This document shows, piece by piece, positions 1 to 10,268 of a stretch of DNA of 64,000 nucleotides. Both the position numbers and the translations under genes were made by a program. How positions within the stretch are numbered: position 1 is the stretch's first letter; every line of letters starts with the position of its first letter. The DNA is taken from positions 16,432,501-16,496,500 of the forward strand of contig NC_058191.1 of NCBI RefSeq assembly GCF_907165205.1. Reading direction: 5' to 3'. The notes under the pieces are model-generated. The model had not been told where the DNA came from. It worked only from the letters and a program-made list of their open reading frames with translations, and did no database searches. The stretch is from Coccinella septempunctata. Lineage: Eukaryota; Arthropoda; Insecta; Coleoptera; Coccinellidae.

Positions 1-3000
1 ATCGAGATTTCGGTGGTCTTTTCGGCAAAGTGTGATATCAATTCCTCAAAAACTGTTGGATCAATTCGAACCAAATCTTGAAACTGCACATAGCTTTCGA
101 ATTGAGATGCACATGTTGAATTTCAGTTCGATAGTTCTGATAGGAATTGAGATTTCAGTGGTCGATTCGACATATTATCATTTCAATTCCTAAGGAACTA
201 TTGGATCAATTCGACCAAAATCTCGAAACTGTACACAGTTTTCGAAATGAGATGCACATGTGTAATTTCAGTTCGATAGTTCTGATAGGAATTGAGATTT
301 CAGTGGTCTATTCGGCAAAGTGTGATATCAATTCCTCAAAAACTGTTGGATCAATTCGAACCAAATCTTGAAACTGCACATAGCTTTCGAATTGAGATGC
401 ACATGTTGAATTTCAGTTCGATAGTTCTGATAGGAATTGAGATTTCAGTGGTCGACTCGACAAAATATCATTTCAATTCCCAAGGAACTATTGAATCAAT
501 TCGACCCAAATCCCGAAACTGTACTCAGTTTTCGAATTGAGATGCACATGTTGAATTTCAGTTCGATAGTTCAGATAGGAATTGAGATTTCAGTGGTCAA
601 TTCGGCAAAGTGTGATATCAATTCCTAAAAACTGTTGGATCAATTCGAACCAAATCTTGAAACTGCACATAGCTTTCGAATTGAGATGCACATGTTGAAT
701 TTCAGTTCGATAGTTCTGATAGGAATTGAGATTTCAGTGGTCGATTCGACATATTATCATTTCAATTCCTAAGGAACTATTGGATCAATTCGACCAAAAT
801 CTCGAAACTGTACACAGTTTTCGAAATGAGATGCACATGTGTAATTTCAGTTCGATAGTTCTGATAGGAATTGAGATTTCAGTGGTCTATTCGGCAAAGT
901 GTGATATCAATTCCTCAAAAACTGTTGGATCAATTCGAACCAAATCTTGAAACTGCACATAGCTTTCGAATTGAGATGCACATGTTGAATTTCAGTTCGA
1001 TAGTTCTGATAGGAATTGAGATTTCAGTGGTCGATTCGACATATTATCATTTCAATTCCTAAAGAACTATTGGATCAATTCGACCAAAATCTCGAAACTG
1101 TACATAGTTTTCGAAATGAGATGCACATGTTGAATTTCAGTTCGATAGTTCTGATAGGAATTGAGATTTCAGTGGTCAATTCGGCAAAGTGTGATATCAA
1201 TTCCTCGAAAACTGTTGGATCAATTCGAACCAAATCTTGAAACTGCACACAGTTTTCGAATTGAGATGCACATGTTGAATTTCAGTTCGATAGTTTAGAT
1301 AGGAATTGAGATTTCAGCGGTCTATTCGGCAAAGTGTGATATCAATTCCTCGAAAACGGTTGGATCAATTCGAACCAAATCTTGAAACTGCACACAGTTT
1401 TCGAATTGAGATGCACATGTTGAATTTCAGTTCGATAGTTTAGATAGGAATTGAGATTTCAGTTGTCTATTCGGCAAAGTGTGATATCAATTCCTCGAAA
1501 ACGGTTGGATCAATTCGAATAAAATCTTGAAACTGCACATAGTTTTCGAATTGAGATGCACATGTTGAATTTCAGTTCGATAGTTCTGATAGGAATTGAG
1601 ATTTCAGTGGTCGATTCGACATATTATCATTTCAATTCCTAAGGAACTATTGGACCAATTCGACCAAAATCTCGAAACTGTACACAGTTTTCGAAATGAG
1701 ATGCACATGTTGAATTTCAGTTCGATAGTTCTGATAGGAATTGAGATTTCAGTGGTCGATTCGACAAAATATCATTTCAATTCCCAAGGAACTATTGGAT
1801 CAATTCGACCCAAATCCCGAAACTGTACTCAGTTTTCGAATTGAGATGCACATGTTGAATTTCAGTTCGATAATTCAGATAGGAATTGAAATTTCAGTGG
1901 TCAATTCGGCAAAGTGTGATATCAATTCCTCGAAAACTGTTGGTTCAATTCGAACCAAATCTTGAAACTGCACATAGTTTTCGGATTGAGATGCACATGT
2001 TGAATTTCAGTTCGATAGTTCAGATAGGAATTGAGATTTCATTGGTCAATTCGGCAAAGTGTGATATCAATTCCTCGAAAACTGTTGGATCAATTCGAAC
2101 CAAATCTTGAAACTGCACATAGTTTTCGGATTGAGATCCACATGTTGAATTTCAGTTCGATAGTTCAGATAGGAATCGAGATTTCGGTGGTCTTTTCGGC
2201 AAAGTGTGATATCAATTCCTCCAAAACTGTTGGTTCAATTCGAACCAAATCTTGAAATTTCACACAGTTTTCGAATTGAGATGCACATGTTGAAATTCAG
2301 TTCGATAGTTCAGATAGGAATTGAGATTTCAGTGGTCAATTCGACAAAATATCATTTCAATTCCCAAGGAACTATTGGATCAATTCGACCCAAATCCCGA
2401 AACTGTACTCAGTTTTTGAATTGAGATGCACATGTTGAATTTCAGTTCGATAGTTCAGATAGGAATTGAGATTTCAGTGGTCAATTCGGCAAAGTGTGAT
2501 ATCAATTCCTAAAAACTGTTGGATCAATTCGAACCAAATCTTGAAACTGCACATAGCTTTCGAATTGAGATGCACATGTTGAATTTCAGTTCGATAGTTC
2601 TGATAGGAATTGAGATTTCAGTGGTCGATTCGACATATTTTCATTTCAATTCCTAAGGAACTATTGGATCAATTCGACCAAAATCTCGAAACTGTACACA
2701 GTTTTCGAAATGAGATGCACATGTTGAATTTCAGTTCGATAGTTCTGATAGGAATTGAGATTTCAGTGGTCTATTCGGCAAAGTGTGATATCAATTCCTC
2801 GAAAACTGTTGGATCAATTCGAACCAAATCTTGAAACTGCACATAGCTTTCGAATTGAGATGCACATGTTGAATTTCAGTTCGATAGTTCTGATAGAAAT
2901 TGAGATTTCAGTGGTCGATTCGACATATTATCATTTCAATTCCTAAGGAACTATTGGATCAATTCGACCAAAATCTCGAAACTGTACTCAGTTTTCGAAT

Positions 3001-4307
3001 TGAGATGCACATGTTGAATTTCAGTTCGATAGTTCAGATAGGAATTGAGATTTCAGTGGTCAATTCGGCAAAGTGTGATATCAATTCCTAAAAACTATTG
3101 GATCAATTCGAACCAAATCTTGAAACTGCACATAGCTTTCGAATTGAGATGCACATGTTGAATTTCAGTTCGATAGTTCTGATAGGAATTGAGATTTCAG
3201 TGGTCGATTCGACATATTATCATTTCAATTCCTAAAGAACTATTGGATCAATTCGACCAAAATCTCGAAACTGTACATAGTTTTCGAAATGAGATGCACA
3301 TGTTGAATTTCAGTTCGATAGTTCTGATAGGAATTGAGATTTCAGTGGTCAATTCGGCAAAGTGTGATATCAATTCCTCGAAAACTGTTGGATCAATTCG
3401 AACCAAATCTTGAAACTGCACACAGTTTTCGAATTGAGATGCACATGTTGAATTTCAGTTCGATAGTTTAGATAGGAATTGAGATTTCAGCGGTCTATTC
3501 GGCAAAGTGTGATATCAATTCCTCGAAAACGGTTGGATCAATTCGAACCAAATCTTGAAACTGCACACAGTTTTCGAATTGAGATGCACATGTTGAATTT
3601 CAGTTCGATAGTTTAGATAGGAATTGAGATTTCAGTTGTCAATTCGGCAAAGTGTGATATCAATTCCTCGAAAACTGTTGGATCAATTCGAACCAAATCT
3701 TGAAACTGCACACAGTTTTCGAATTGAGATGCACATGTTGAATTTCAGTTCGATAGTTCAGATAGGAATCGAGATTTCGGTGGTCTTTTCGGCAAAGTGT
3801 GACATCAATTCCTCAAAAACTGTTGGTTCAATTCGAACCAAATCTTGAAATTTCACACAGTTTTCGAATTGAGATGCACATGTTGAAATTCAGTTCGATA
3901 GTTCAGATAGGAATTGAGATTTCAGTGGTCAATTCGACAAAATATCATTTCAATTCCCAAGGAACTATTGGATCAATTCGACCCAAATCCCGAAACTGTA
4001 CTCAGTTTTTGAATTGAGATGCACATGTTGAATTTCAGTTCGATAGTTCAGATAGGAATTGAGATTTCAGTGGTCAATTCGGCAAAGTGTGATATCAATT
4101 CCTCGAAAACTGTTGGATCAATTCGAACCAAATCTTGAAACTGCACATAGTTTTCGGATTGAGATGCACATGTTGAATTTCAGTTCGATAGTTCTGATAG
4201 GAATTGAGATTTCAGTGGTCGATTCGACATATTTTCATTTCAATTCCTAAGGAACTATTGGATCAATTCGACCAAAATCTCGAAACTGTACACAGTTTTC
4301 GAAATGA
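1..4307 (+). repeat. 145-bp satellite array, forward orientation
   Basis: About 30 head-to-tail monomers of 145 bp (some 144 by a one-base loss). Each has the landmarks ATTTCAGTGGTC, TTCGGCAAAGTGTGATATC, GGATCAATTCGA, AGTTTTCGAATTGAG and CACATGTTGAATTTCAG in that order. Type A monomers read TCGATTCGACATATTATC then CCTAAGGAACTATTGG. Type B monomers read TCAATTCGGCAAAGTGTG then CCTCGAAAACTGTTGG. The types often alternate, but runs of B occur (1161-1595). The array is in the window from base 1 and ends where a LINE ORF1 fragment begins. Tandem array structure is certain; a heterochromatic or centromeric role is inference. Confidence 0.97.
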
Positions 4308-4446
4308 GACTGCATATATCTTTTTCTCTTCCTCCATCTGGAACGTGAAGTACTCCTTACCAATCTGGTCAAAATATTTTGTTATGTTCCTGTAGTCGTC
4401 CACAGTCGAGGCTACGATCCTGATCCCGTCTTTTACGACGGTTGCT
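4308..4446 (-). pseudogene. LINE ORF1 fragment, downstream half of a split host element
   Basis: The minus strand encodes KDGIRIVASTVDDYRNITK and then a QMEEEKKIYAV motif, which match the central domain of the Jockey-type ORF1 proteins in this window. It is the continuation of the ORF1 at 9248-9810, which ends ...NRATVV. The two halves are separated by LINE-A at 4447-9247, and the 12 bases at 4435-4446 are repeated at 9248-9259. The rest of this host element, from IYAV onward, is missing: the sequence passes directly into satellite at 4307/4308. Confidence 0.85.
4435..4446. repeat. target-site duplication, 3' side of LINE-A copy 1
   Basis: The 12 bases acgacggttgct lie directly before the poly-T run and are repeated exactly at 9248-9259. 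The neighbouring bases differ (t before this copy, g before the other), which bounds the duplication at 12 bp. Confidence 0.93.
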
Positions 4447-4713
4447 TTTTTTTTTTTTTTTTTTTTTGTGTAGCAGGGGGAAAATCTGCAAACAGACGAA
4501 CACACCCTCTCCTGAGGGGGAACAGTGTGGGGATTCTCACTCTCTGAGCTCGAGACCCACTAAAAACCCTTAACTGCTTCTTCATAGGTTCCGGGCATTT
4601 TGCCTATTAACCAGTTGACTCTTATGGTTTCTGGACTCTCACACGATCGTAGTCGTGTTGATATTTGTATGCTGCCTATAGCTTTTATAGGTTAAGCTCT
4701 TCTTTGGTTACAT
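4447..4713 (-). other. LINE-A copy 1 3' UTR and poly(A) tail
   Basis: On the minus strand about 245 bases follow the ORF2 stop, ending GGGGGAAAATCTGC... region, GCTACAC and then about 21 A's. A short hairpin (ccctc-tcct-gaggg) lies at about 4505-4518. The last ~90 bases before the tail resemble the LINE-2 tail at 12377-12500 (shared AGCAGGGGGAA, CTGTGGGG and GACCCACT on the plus strand), although the two families differ in their proteins. A role as RT recognition signal is inference. Confidence 0.75.
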
Positions 4714-7420
4714 TTAAATCCTTAACTGATCTCTGGGTCTTCGGTGGTAGGTTCTTGACCTTCTAGCTTCTTCCGTGGGATCGTAGTCGACCAATCTTCG
4801 TAGTTCCTCATTTGGATGTTGTTTGGCTTTGTCGAATATCCTTTCCGCCTTTCTCTTCATAAATTCTGTAACTGGTTCCCATTCCAAGTCCTTGTAGATT
4901 TGTTTGTTCCTAACAAACCAGGGTACGTCCATCGCCATTCTAAGAAGTTTATTCTCAGTGGCCTGTATTTTCTTGATGTGGGTCTTGGCTGCGAAGCCCA
5001 TGCCGCCGAACCATATGTGAGTTGTGGTCGCGCAATTGTTTTAATCATCGTCAACTTGATGTTCTTATTCATATGACTTCTTCTGCCTATGAGTGGATAA
5101 AGTTTACTCATTGCGGCTTTTGTTTTATCAACTGCACATTTGATGTGGTTTTTCCATGTAAGTCCTCTGTCAAGCGTCACTCCTAGGTATGTTGCTTCAT
5201 TTTTCCATTCAATCTCTTCTCCATCAACTTCAAGGTTTTCTTCCATCCCCAATCTTCTCTTTTGCAGTAACATTGCTTGAGTCTTTCTTCCATTGATTTG
5301 TATTTTCCATTTGATGCACCATTTGAGTAATTCATCTATGGCTTCCTGCAGTCTCCGGTGTATGATCTCTGGGCGTCGATGTCTGAACGCTATTCCTGTG
5401 TCATCTGCGTACAAGGTGAGCATATTTCTAGCATTCTTCGGGATATCATAGACGTATATTACGTAAAGCAGAGGTCCAAGTACCGATCCTTGAGGCACTC
5501 CCGCTTCTAATTGTCTGGTTTGAGAGGTTGCTCCATCTATTTTCACATAGAAGTTTCTATTCCTCAGATAGTTCCTTATAATCTTGCACAGCTTGGTCGA
5601 ATATCCTGCTTTTTTCATTTTGTAGATTAGGCCTTCGTGCCATACTCTATCAAAAGCTCTCTCAATATCCATCAGAACTAATCCTGTGGCCTGTTTAGTC
5701 TGCATTCCTTCGGTGACGTATTCTATGAGCCGTAGTAATTGGAGTTCAGTCGAATGTTCTCGTCGAAATCCAAATTGTTCGGTGGAATTATCTTCAACAT
5801 TTCTGTTTCCTCATTCAGCCTTTTAGCGATAACCCTCTCGACGATTTTTCCTAGTGCTGATAGTAGGCTGATTGGTCTATAATTTTGAGGAAATTTCCGT
5901 TCCTTTCCAGGCTTGTTGAAAACTATCATTTCTGCAGTTTTCCATCTCTTTGGGTAGTATTCGGTCCTCATCACTCCGTTTGTTATATTCGTCAAGGCTG
6001 CTATTCCTTTTCTAGGCAATTTCTTCAACATATAATTCGTTATCTTATCTTCTCCCGGCGATTTCCTGTTTTTCAATTTCATTATGATCTCTTTGATTTC
6101 TGTTGGTGAAGCCGGTTTTGGAATGGTTTCGGTTTCCGGTGGTTCCATCATCAGTTCTTCGTTTGCCTCCACTTCTTCTTCTAGATCTTCATTGTCATCA
6201 TCATTTCTGTAATTTATTCTGGCTTCTCTCTCAATTGAGTCGGCCAATGCTTCGGCTTTCTCAAGTCTCGTATATACCATTCCGTTTGCTCCATGCAGTG
6301 GAGGTATAACTGTCCGTTCTCGTCGTAAGCGTTTTTGCATTTTCCAAGCCGAGTGATCTATTGTATTCAGTTCCCTTAATCTCTGGTGCCATCTGCTATT
6401 ACGCAGTTCTGTTAAAGCATTTTTCAATATCTGGCTATGCTTATTCAGTTTCTTCTTGTCTTCTTCTCTTTTTGTTGTTCTGTAGATTTTTCTGAGTCTT
6501 CTGTTCTTTTTTATGAGTTCCTTTATATCCCTTGGCGTATCTCCGTGTGAATGTTTCGGAATTGGTTTCCTTATTCTCTTGGTGCTTTCTTCATAGGCTT
6601 CTTTTATTTGATTTTCCAATTTTTCAACTGCTTCATCTAATTCATCCCGGGTGTTTATTTGGGGAATTTCCGTGATTTTCTCCTGAAGTAAATTCTTATA
6701 TTTCTCCCAGTCTGTGCGATCCTTGGTTTGTGTCTCTTCTTCGTTTCTTGGGCCATGTCCCACTATGAATTCTATGGGATTGTGGTCTGTAGTTCCGTCT
6801 TCTATTGTATCAATGCTGATTTCTTCAGTGATGTCTTTCATTACGACAATGTCCAGTACAACAGGTAGTCCATTTACTCTTGGTATGTAGGTCGGTATAT
6901 CAGGTCCTATTACAACTGCATCAAGTTTTTCAGCATAAATCTTCAGTCTTCTCCCGTTGGTATTTTCCACTCTACTATTCCATTCCTGCGATTTGCAGTT
7001 AAGATCACCAATTATGATTTTAGGGTGTCTTCCTTCTAGTAGCATTTTTAGATCCTCTTCCAGCATGACCTTATCCGGTGATTTATAAGTTGAAATAATC
7101 TTCACTTGTCCTCGATTAGTATTCACAATAATCGATATTGCTTCTACTTCTTGTCCATTGAATATTTGGTCGAAATGGTGATCCATATTCTTTCTATCCA
7201 GTATAGCAACGCCACCTGTGCTGTTAGGTCTATCATTTCTGTAGATATTGTAATTGGGAAATGCTATCCGAACGTTGGCGTTAAGTCTTGTTTCTTGGAG
7301 AGCTATGACATCCGGTCTCTTCTCTTCAATCAGTTCTTCGAATTCTGATCTGCGGGCTCTCAATCCTTCGACGTTCCAAGAGACAATTATGAGATTGTTC
7401 TTTATCGTCGTATCAGCCAT
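4714..7420 (-). pseudogene. LINE-A copy 1 ORF2: APE endonuclease-reverse transcriptase, two frameshifts
   Basis: This ORF would make target nicks and synthesise cDNA for the element. The first ~225 residues are an APE-type endonuclease: SWNVEG, LQETRLN, STYKSPD, GDLNCKSQEW and TDHNPIEF are visible. The RT follows, with NYRPISLLSALGKIVERV, DIERAFDRVWHEG, GVPQGSVLGPLLY and the catalytic LTLYADDTG. The C-terminus ends RRPRDQLRI. Compared with copy 2 at 37734-40436, one base is missing near 5781 (QFGF is garbled to NNLDFDEN) and one near 4998 (AAWGFAAK). An intact ORF would be about 903 codons, usual for Jockey elements. The start ATG at 7420 shares its A with the ORF1 stop (TAATG). The native frame is clear, but the copy is not functional as it stands. 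Confidence 0.93.
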
Positions 7421-8814
7421 TAAATATTCTTAATAATTTGCTGCATCTTCTTCTCAATCTCTTTCTCCAGATTGTGCATCATCGTCCTGAGGAGGTTTTT
7501 CGTGAACTTATCTAGTTCCTCAGTGATTCCAGAAATTCCTTTCCTGGTTTCGGCTTTTTTGACGGTTTTTGACTTTTCCTTCTTTTTCTCTGGATTCTCC
7601 GTGTCTTTGACCACTTTGGTTGCAGTTTCCTGGGGTTTCTTCACTTCCGAAGAGTTTTGGGATGGCCTCGGTGTATTTTGTGTTGGCCTCGAGCTGGTCT
7701 GGTTCGATCTTGGCGATCTCTTGGTCTTTTTAGTGACCAATTTCCATTCGCTACATCCCTTGTAGCTGGCTGGATGTCCTTGCTCTCCGCAGAGAACACA
7801 AGAGGCATTTCGCTCCTCGTTCTCCCTGGTAAGCGTACACTCCTTGGAGCTGTGATTACCGGAGCATTTCACGCACCTCCATGGAAAAGTGCACTTACTT
7901 TGGGCATGTCCATATCGCTGACAGCGGTAACATTGTCCAGGCCCAATCGTCCTTCTCTTAGGTTCAACAACACAGTTCATGTTGTAGAGCCTTTTCACCT
8001 CGAAGATATCCTTATTCTGGGTTTTAACCAGCAATAAGGGCATCGGCTGTTTTGTTTTATTTGAGGTCATCCTTATGACCTCAGCATCGACGATCCCTTG
8101 ATCCTTGAGGTCGTCAAGGATCGTCGGGATATCTGCATCCAGCGGTAGGTATCTCACTACCGCGTATATTTTCTTTTCTTCCTCCCGTTGAAGAGTGTAA
8201 AACTCCCTATTTATTTTATGAAGGAAGTCCGTCATCCTTCTATGATCATCGGCGCTTTGTGGGACGATTCTTATACCGTCCTTTACTGTCGTCGCTCTTT
8301 GGTATTTAATACCGTTTCGCATTAACGCGTTCGAAATTGAAGTCCATTCGGACGTACCTCTCAGGGTCACAGGGGGGATTTTTTCTTTTCTCTCCACTGG
8401 AGTGGTTTTCTCTTGGTCTGGGGTTTCCAAGACTCTTTTCTTGTTTGTATCTTCATTTGACGAGGAGCTATCCTTTCTCACTCTTTTGGCGGGTGGGGAA
8501 ATTTTGGTTTGAGGGGTTTTGACCACCTCCATCTTCTGTTTTTGAACCGGTAAGTTCACTTCTTGGACATTTTTCAAAATAATGTTCTTCTTGAGTGCTT
8601 TGGAGTAACTTTCCTTATTTCCCTCCTGCAACTCGAGCCTCTCCCTGAGATTTTTAATCTCAGCAACTAAGCTAGATACGCATCTATCTAACTCATTCAC
8701 CCTCGCTTTCAAACTTGCGTTCTCCTCTCTCAAAATATCGTGTTCGGACACGACATTAGCGATTTCTGGCGCGTCTTCTTCCATTACGGAATCGCAGTCC
8801 GAATGGTCAGACAT
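7420..8814 (-). CDS. LINE-A copy 1 ORF1: Gag-like RNA-binding protein with three zinc knuckles
   Basis: A 464-residue protein starting MSDHSDCDSVMEED. An acidic N-terminus is followed by a leucine-rich coiled-coil stretch (about residues 25-68: LREENASLKARVNEL...), a basic low-complexity linker, a central domain (KIPPVTLRGTSEW to KTQNKDIFEVKRLYN) and three knuckles: CYRCQRYGHAQSKC (~293-306), CVKCSGNHSSKEC (~312-324) and CVLCGEQGHPASYKGC (~339-354). This CX2CX4HX4C, CX2CX3HX4C, CX2CX4HX6C set is the known Jockey ORF1 arrangement. A lysine-rich tail ends the protein. Family knowledge: ORF1p binds element RNA in the ribonucleoprotein. The frame is fully open. It ends with TAA overlapping the ORF2 ATG by one base. 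Confidence 0.95.
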   Translation of the reverse strand: MSDHSDCDSVMEEDAPEIANVVSEHDILREENASLKARVNELDRCVSSLVAEIKNLRERLELQEGNKESYSKALKKNIILKNVQEVNLPVQKQKMEVVKTPQTKISPPAKRVRKDSSSSNEDTNKKRVLETPDQEKTTPVERKEKIPPVTLRGTSEWTSISNALMRNGIKYQRATTVKDGIRIVPQSADDHRRMTDFLHKINREFYTLQREEEKKIYAVVRYLPLDADIPTILDDLKDQGIVDAEVIRMTSNKTKQPMPLLLVKTQNKDIFEVKRLYNMNCVVEPKRRTIGPGQCYRCQRYGHAQSKCTFPWRCVKCSGNHSSKECTLTRENEERNASCVLCGEQGHPASYKGCSEWKLVTKKTKRSPRSNQTSSRPTQNTPRPSQNSSEVKKPQETATKVVKDTENPEKKKEKSKTVKKAETRKGISGITEELDKFTKNLLRTMMHNLEKEIEKKMQQIIKNI

Positions 8815-9247
8815 TTTAGAATCTAATTAATAATTACTTTGCTACTCAAAGAAATTGGAAATAAAATTTTTCAAGACAAAAGAAAAATGTATCTCATGCA
8901 TAAAAACATCAAAAATTCTCTACGCTATGAGAAAAATCAGAAAGAAAGATACGAAAAATAAGCTCACCTGATGTTTTCTGCAGTACCAACGAGAAAATAA
9001 AAAAAATTCTCTGGACACTTAGGATGAACACAAACTTTGAAAACTTTAACGAATTAAAATTCCGATAACAAATATAGAACCTACAAAAACTCCACAGACG
9101 GAATCAAATATTCCGTAGCTTTGTTAGTGGGCACTTTCACCTCCGCTTTCACTTTTACGGCACTGTGACTTTCTCGTCCGCTTTCTCTTTTATAGCACTA
9201 GGAGCACTGTAGCACGTCTTCTCCTGTCAAGCGATTGACTCGGAATG
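8815..9247 (-). other. LINE-A copy 1 5' UTR
   Basis: 433 bases precede the ORF1 ATG. On the minus strand the end begins CATTCCGAGTCA and carries GTGCTATAAAAGAGAAAGCG about 50 bases in, shared with the host element at 9811-10268. A splice-donor-like CAG/GTGAGC lies at 8964-8972. Jockey elements are generally transcribed from internal 5' promoters; which bases act here cannot be told. Confidence 0.7.
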
Positions 9248-9259
9248 ACGACGGTTGCT
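9248..9259. repeat. target-site duplication, 5' side of LINE-A copy 1
   Basis: This is an exact copy of the 12 bases at 4435-4446. It sits inside the host ORF1 codons for ATVV, so removing one copy plus the element restores one reading frame across the site. Confidence 0.93.
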
Positions 9260-9810
9260 CTGTTGTAGCTGAGTTTCTTCAAGTAGAGAGCTTTTGAGAT
9301 CTCTACCCAATCGGCTGTACCTATCGTCGTGATGGGTGGAATTTTATCTTTTTTAGGTAACTCCGTTGCTTTTTTTGCGGTCTCTTCGTCTGAAGATGAA
9401 CTTTCTTTACGCGCGCGTTTTGTGGGCGGCGCGTTCTGGGTTTTAGCAACTTGAGTTGCAAAATTTCTCTTCTTCTCCGGTTCTGGAGCTACTTCCTGTT
9501 TGGAGGAATTTTTGGGGACCGCTACCGGCTTTGCAATTTCTGCAAATGTGGGGGATTTCTGTGCCGTATTCTGTTTTGCAATTTCAGCAAAACTAGGGGA
9601 TTGAGGAGCTTTATTTTTGTTAACTTCCTCTCTCAAGAGGCGTATCTCCCCGACCAACTGAGCTACGGTTTCAGTTAATTTATTTATTTGAGCCTTCAAT
9701 TGCCCATTCTCTTCTTTGAGCCTTACAAGCTCCTCTGCATCTCCATCGCTAAATTCTTCGGTGTCCGTAGCTTCCATGTAGGAGCTCTCATTGTCTGAGA
9801 CCTCCGACAT
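9248..9810 (-). pseudogene. Host LINE ORF1, N-terminal part, interrupted by LINE-A
   Basis: It starts MSEVSDNESSYMEATDTEE and has a coiled coil (about residues 28-66, LVRLKEENGQLKAQINKL...), two copies of a SPTFAEIAK-like motif, a basic linker (PTKRARKESSSSDEE) and the start of the central domain (KIPPITTIGTADWVEISKAL). At NRATVV the frame runs into LINE-A; the continuation KDGIRIV lies at 4308-4446. The N-terminus is unlike that of LINE-A ORF1 but nearly the same as the N-terminus in the chimeric element at 41440-41937. It belongs to a Jockey-type family related to LINE-2. Confidence 0.9.
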
Positions 9811-10268
9811 GGCTTTTTGTCCGTATTGAACTATATGAGGTATTTCGGGATAATAATGAATATTGGAAATCCTTACTACTATGTTACTATTAAGCTATGT
9901 GGCTAAATTAAATATTTTCTATACTATCAGAAAAATAAATCGACTCACCAGTGATATCCGTGGAACCAGCGATCTTGGGATCTGGACTCGACACTGAATA
10001 CACTGAATTTGAACGAATTTCCGCTCTATAACACATACACTTATAGAACTTACAAAAAACTTCGGAAGTTTCGTAGACGGAATCATAAATTCCGCAGCTT
10101 CGCCAGTGTACACTTTCACCTCCGCTTTCACTTTTACAGCACTGTGACACTTCGACTTTCTCGTCCGCTTTCTCTTTTATGACACTTCGACTTTCTCGTC
10201 CGCTTTCTCTTTTATAGCACTAGGAGCACTGTAGCACGTCTTCTCTTGTCAAGCGAATGACTCGGAAT
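9811..10268 (-). other. Host LINE 5' UTR with internal tandem duplication
   Basis: 458 bases lie upstream of the host ORF1. A unit of about 37 bases (cacttcgactttctcgtccg plus ctttctcttttat) is repeated in tandem at about 10142-10217, and related pieces occur near 9165-9200 in LINE-A. The 5' end at 10268 matches that of LINE-A at 9247. A strong donor-like GGTGAGTCG occurs at 9941-9949 on the minus strand. The element abuts a composite repeat at 10269. Confidence 0.75.

Larger units (their letters stand above)
4447..9247 (-). mobile_element. LINE-A copy 1, full-length Jockey-type non-LTR retrotransposon
   Basis: On the minus strand the order is 5' UTR, ORF1 (three CCHC knuckles), ORF2 (endonuclease and reverse transcriptase), short 3' UTR and poly(A), seen as T's at 4446-4467. 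Its 5' end (CATTCCGAGTCA on the minus strand) is the same as the 5' end of the host element at 10268, so it appears full length at 4.8 kb. It is flanked by a 12-bp target-site duplication, acgacggttgct. This is standard target-primed reverse transcription, here into ORF1 of a related LINE. ORF1 is open and ORF2 has two 1-base deletions, so the copy is recent but cannot move by itself. Confidence 0.95.

Noticed and set aside
147..4250. Series of 63-82 residue ORFs (RFQWSIRQSVISIPRKLL...) every 145 bp
   Set aside because: They start at TTG, follow the satellite period, overlap each other and change frame at each monomer because 145 is not a multiple of 3. They reflect few stops in one frame of the monomer, not a protein family.
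1..4307. CRISPR-like regular repeats
   Set aside because: The whole 145-bp unit is repeated without unique spacers, and the context is eukaryotic. It is a satellite.
5885..6309. Plus-strand ORFs inside LINE-A ORF2
   Set aside because: Antisense to a well-recognised reverse transcriptase frame. They lack domains and are repeated in copy 2 only because the element is repeated.
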